6,152 nt of DNA from CAYFZR01 sp964347835 [NCBI: uncultured archaeon] (GTDB taxonomy: Archaea > CAYFZR01): assembly GCA_964347835.1 (NCBI GenBank), contig CAYFZR010000057.1:1-6152 (forward strand), given 5' to 3'. The translations under genes and the position numbers were made by a program. The notes under the pieces are model-generated. The model was not told the origin of the DNA, ran no database searches, and saw only the letters and a program-made list of their open reading frames with translations. Shown here in pieces: positions 5,233 through 6,152 of the stretch (position 1 is its first letter; every line of letters begins with the position of its first letter).

Positions 5233-5241
5233 TTTTTATAA
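5233..5241 (-). promoter_or_regulatory. Putative TATA box of the methyltransferase gene
   Basis: On the minus strand the sequence CTTATAAAAATCC provides a plausible TATA box. A start about 25 nt downstream (around 5210-5215) would leave a leader of about 65-70 nt before the ATG at 5146. The surrounding 5147-5347 gap contains no other gene that I can support. Confidence 0.4.
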
Positions 5242-5307
5242 GTCAAAGCCCCCCACGCCTTTTTCAAGTAGAAGTCTTTGATTTTCAACTTAATTTCAGT
5301 ACAAATA

Positions 5308-5340
5308 AATAGTCAATAACTATTATTATAAAAATTTTTA
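5308..5340 (-). terminator. Likely terminator of the yjbQ gene
   Basis: Reading from the yjbQ stop codon (5348-5350) on the minus strand, the palindrome TAAAAATTTTTA (5329-5340) supplies a T5 tract about 13 nt after the stop. It is followed by the hairpin AATAGT/ACTATT (5308-5324, loop 5 nt). Archaeal termination commonly relies on oligo-T tracts, so the T-run is the more informative part. Confidence 0.45.
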
Positions 5341-5347
5341 CCTGAAT

Positions 5348-5743
5348 TTAACCTCTAATCACCTTAACAACCACTTTTCTCATCCTGGGACCATCTAATT
5401 CTACTAAAAAGACCCTCTGCCAAGTTCCCAATACCAATTCCCCGTTTTCTAAAGGAATAACCTCGTTCTGACCAAATACAGACGCAAGAAGATGAGAATG
5501 AGCGTTTCTATCGATCAAATCGTGTTTGTATCCCGCTCCCTTAGGAATCAGTTTTGAGAAAGTTTCTAAGAAGTCTTGAATCAGCCTTGGCTCATTTTCA
5601 TTTATCGTTAAACCCGTTGTCACATGTTTAGTGAATATCAAGACGACTCCGTTTTCTATATTGCTATCTTTTACGATATTCTTTACTTGATCAGTTATAT
5701 CAATCAACTCGAAATCCTTAATTGTCTTGACCTCAAATTTCAT
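5348..5743 (-). CDS. yjbQ: YjbQ family protein (UPF0047; secondary thiamine-phosphate synthase family)
   Basis: This 131-residue single-domain protein has the usual length for the family. Diagnostic motifs are FTKHVTTGLTINENEP (37-52), the HD of YKHD (H74), RNAHSHLLASVFG (79-91), and GTWQRVFLVELDGPRMR (106-122). The conserved histidines H40, H74, H82 and H84 form the cluster thought to make up the active or metal site. Family members have weak thiamine-phosphate synthase activity in vitro, and the main cellular role remains unsettled. The start chosen at 5743 has GGGGGTGGTG just upstream. An in-frame ATG at 5797 would add 18 residues, overlap thrS and disagree with family length. The gene is divergent from thrS across 52 bp, so the two may share a promoter region. 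Confidence 0.92.
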   Translation of the reverse strand: MKFEVKTIKDFELIDITDQVKNIVKDSNIENGVVLIFTKHVTTGLTINENEPRLIQDFLETFSKLIPKGAGYKHDLIDRNAHSHLLASVFGQNEVIPLENGELVLGTWQRVFLVELDGPRMRKVVVKVIRG

Positions 5744-5795
5744 TACACCACCCCCACAGTTTAATATTATAACAGATCTACTTTGAGGGATATCC
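5744..5795. promoter_or_regulatory. Shared divergent promoter region, yjbQ and thrS
   Basis: Only 52 bp separate the two start codons. They include the yjbQ ribosome binding site (GGGGGTGGTG on the minus strand, about 5748-5757), an AT-rich box TTTAATATTATAA (5760-5772) able to serve as a TATA element in either direction, and the thrS ribosome binding site GAGGGA (5785-5790). From that box both transcripts would have very short leaders. A TATA inside the neighbouring coding sequences is an alternative. Confidence 0.4.
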
Positions 5796-6152
5796 ATGAA
5801 GATGTTACTTATACACTCAGACTATATACGTTTCGAGGCTAGAGAAAAGACGAAGGTAGCCGAGGAAACCGATTCAAAAAAAGGTGAATTGGATGATGTT
5901 TTAGTTAGTTTTATAGCAGTAGAATCAATTGATGAAAAAGACAGAGAATATGCCATAGAAAATTCTGTCTCGGAGATATCTAAGGTAGCAAGAGATGTAG
6001 GTTCAAATAACATCTGTCTTTACCCCTATGCACATCTTAGTACAGACCTTGCCAAACCTTCTGTAGCAACCGACGTATTGAAGAAAATGGAGTCTGGGCT
6101 TAGAGATCTCGAATATAATGTTTTGAGGGCTCCTTTCGGATGGTACAAGTCT
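5796..6152 (+). CDS. thrS: Threonyl-tRNA synthetase, N-terminal archaeal editing domain (3' end outside window)
   Basis: This is the first 119 residues of a protein cut off by the right edge of the window, with no stop in frame. It aligns by eye with the archaeal ThrRS N-terminal domain, which resembles D-aminoacyl-tRNA deacylase and hydrolyses Ser mischarged on tRNA-Thr. Signature segments are LLIHSDYIRFEAREK (4-18), LYPYAHLS (75-82) with H80, LAKPSVATDVL (85-95), and APFGWYKS (112-119) with Y117 and K118. H80 and K118 correspond, at a constant offset of three, to the editing residues H83 and K121 of Pyrococcus abyssi as I remember them. The catalytic class II core and anticodon domain should follow beyond the edge. 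The ATG at 5796 has GAGGGA five bases upstream. The domain is absent from bacterial ThrRS, so the gene is the best taxonomic marker here. Confidence 0.93.
   Translation, partial: MKMLLIHSDYIRFEAREKTKVAEETDSKKGELDDVLVSFIAVESIDEKDREYAIENSVSEISKVARDVGSNNICLYPYAHLSTDLAKPSVATDVLKKMESGLRDLEYNVLRAPFGWYKS

Noticed and set aside
5231-5300. Possible further copy of the 105-nt element upstream of the methyltransferase
   Set aside because: Only a C-run and AGTAGAA are shared; the stem partners and the terminal hairpin are missing.
5744-5797. N-terminal extension of YjbQ to the ATG at 5797
   Set aside because: It would overlap the thrS start and add 18 residues not seen in the family. A strong GGTG-type site precedes the ATG at 5743.
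5822-6013. Minus-strand open frame within thrS
   Set aside because: It lies antisense to the ThrRS editing domain, whose conserved motifs are on the plus strand.

Overview
The window looks like chromosomal DNA from an AT-rich euryarchaeon. The main evidence is the truncated gene at the right edge, a threonyl-tRNA synthetase with the archaeal-type N-terminal editing domain (HSDY, YPYAHLS, FGWYK), which bacteria do not have. An archaeal-type RNase HII with a possible C-terminal PCNA-binding motif, TTTATAT-type TATA boxes, GTG and TTG starts and GGAG/GGTG ribosome binding sites agree. The synthetase resembles those of Methanosarcina-like lineages, but I cannot name a genus.

Layout. A 240-bp leader and promoter region opens the window. 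Four plus-strand genes follow: an MFS transporter (241-1410), an M24 aminopeptidase/prolidase-like protein (1505-2656, GTG start), a GNAT acetyltransferase fused to a thioredoxin-like C-terminal domain (2743-3564, TTG start) and RNase HII (3617-4291). The gaps between them are about 50-95 bp. At least the M24 gene has its own good promoter, so they need not be one operon. A 300-bp intergenic region (4292-4591) follows, and then two minus-strand genes, a class I SAM methyltransferase (4592-5146) and a YjbQ/UPF0047 protein (5348-5743). YjbQ is divergent from thrS (5796 to the right edge, incomplete) across 52 bp. The genes are mostly housekeeping or generic and do not form an obvious pathway.

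The most unusual part is the non-coding DNA. Region 4338-4554 is an imperfect tandem duplication of a unit of about 105-112 nt. Each unit has an internal stem that differs between the copies in a base-pair-preserving way, and each ends in a small hairpin with loop AGCCA. After the second unit come two more hairpins with the same loop and different but self-complementary stems, ending 2 nt before the methyltransferase stop codon. A shortened relative of the terminal hairpin and its upstream flank lies in the 5' leader of the M24 gene (1442-1470), and there may be a decayed copy at the left edge. A TATA box sits just upstream of both the array and the M24-leader copy. This is best read as a dispersed structured element: a non-coding RNA, a modular terminator/leader hairpin, or a small palindromic mobile repeat. 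I do not recognise the family.
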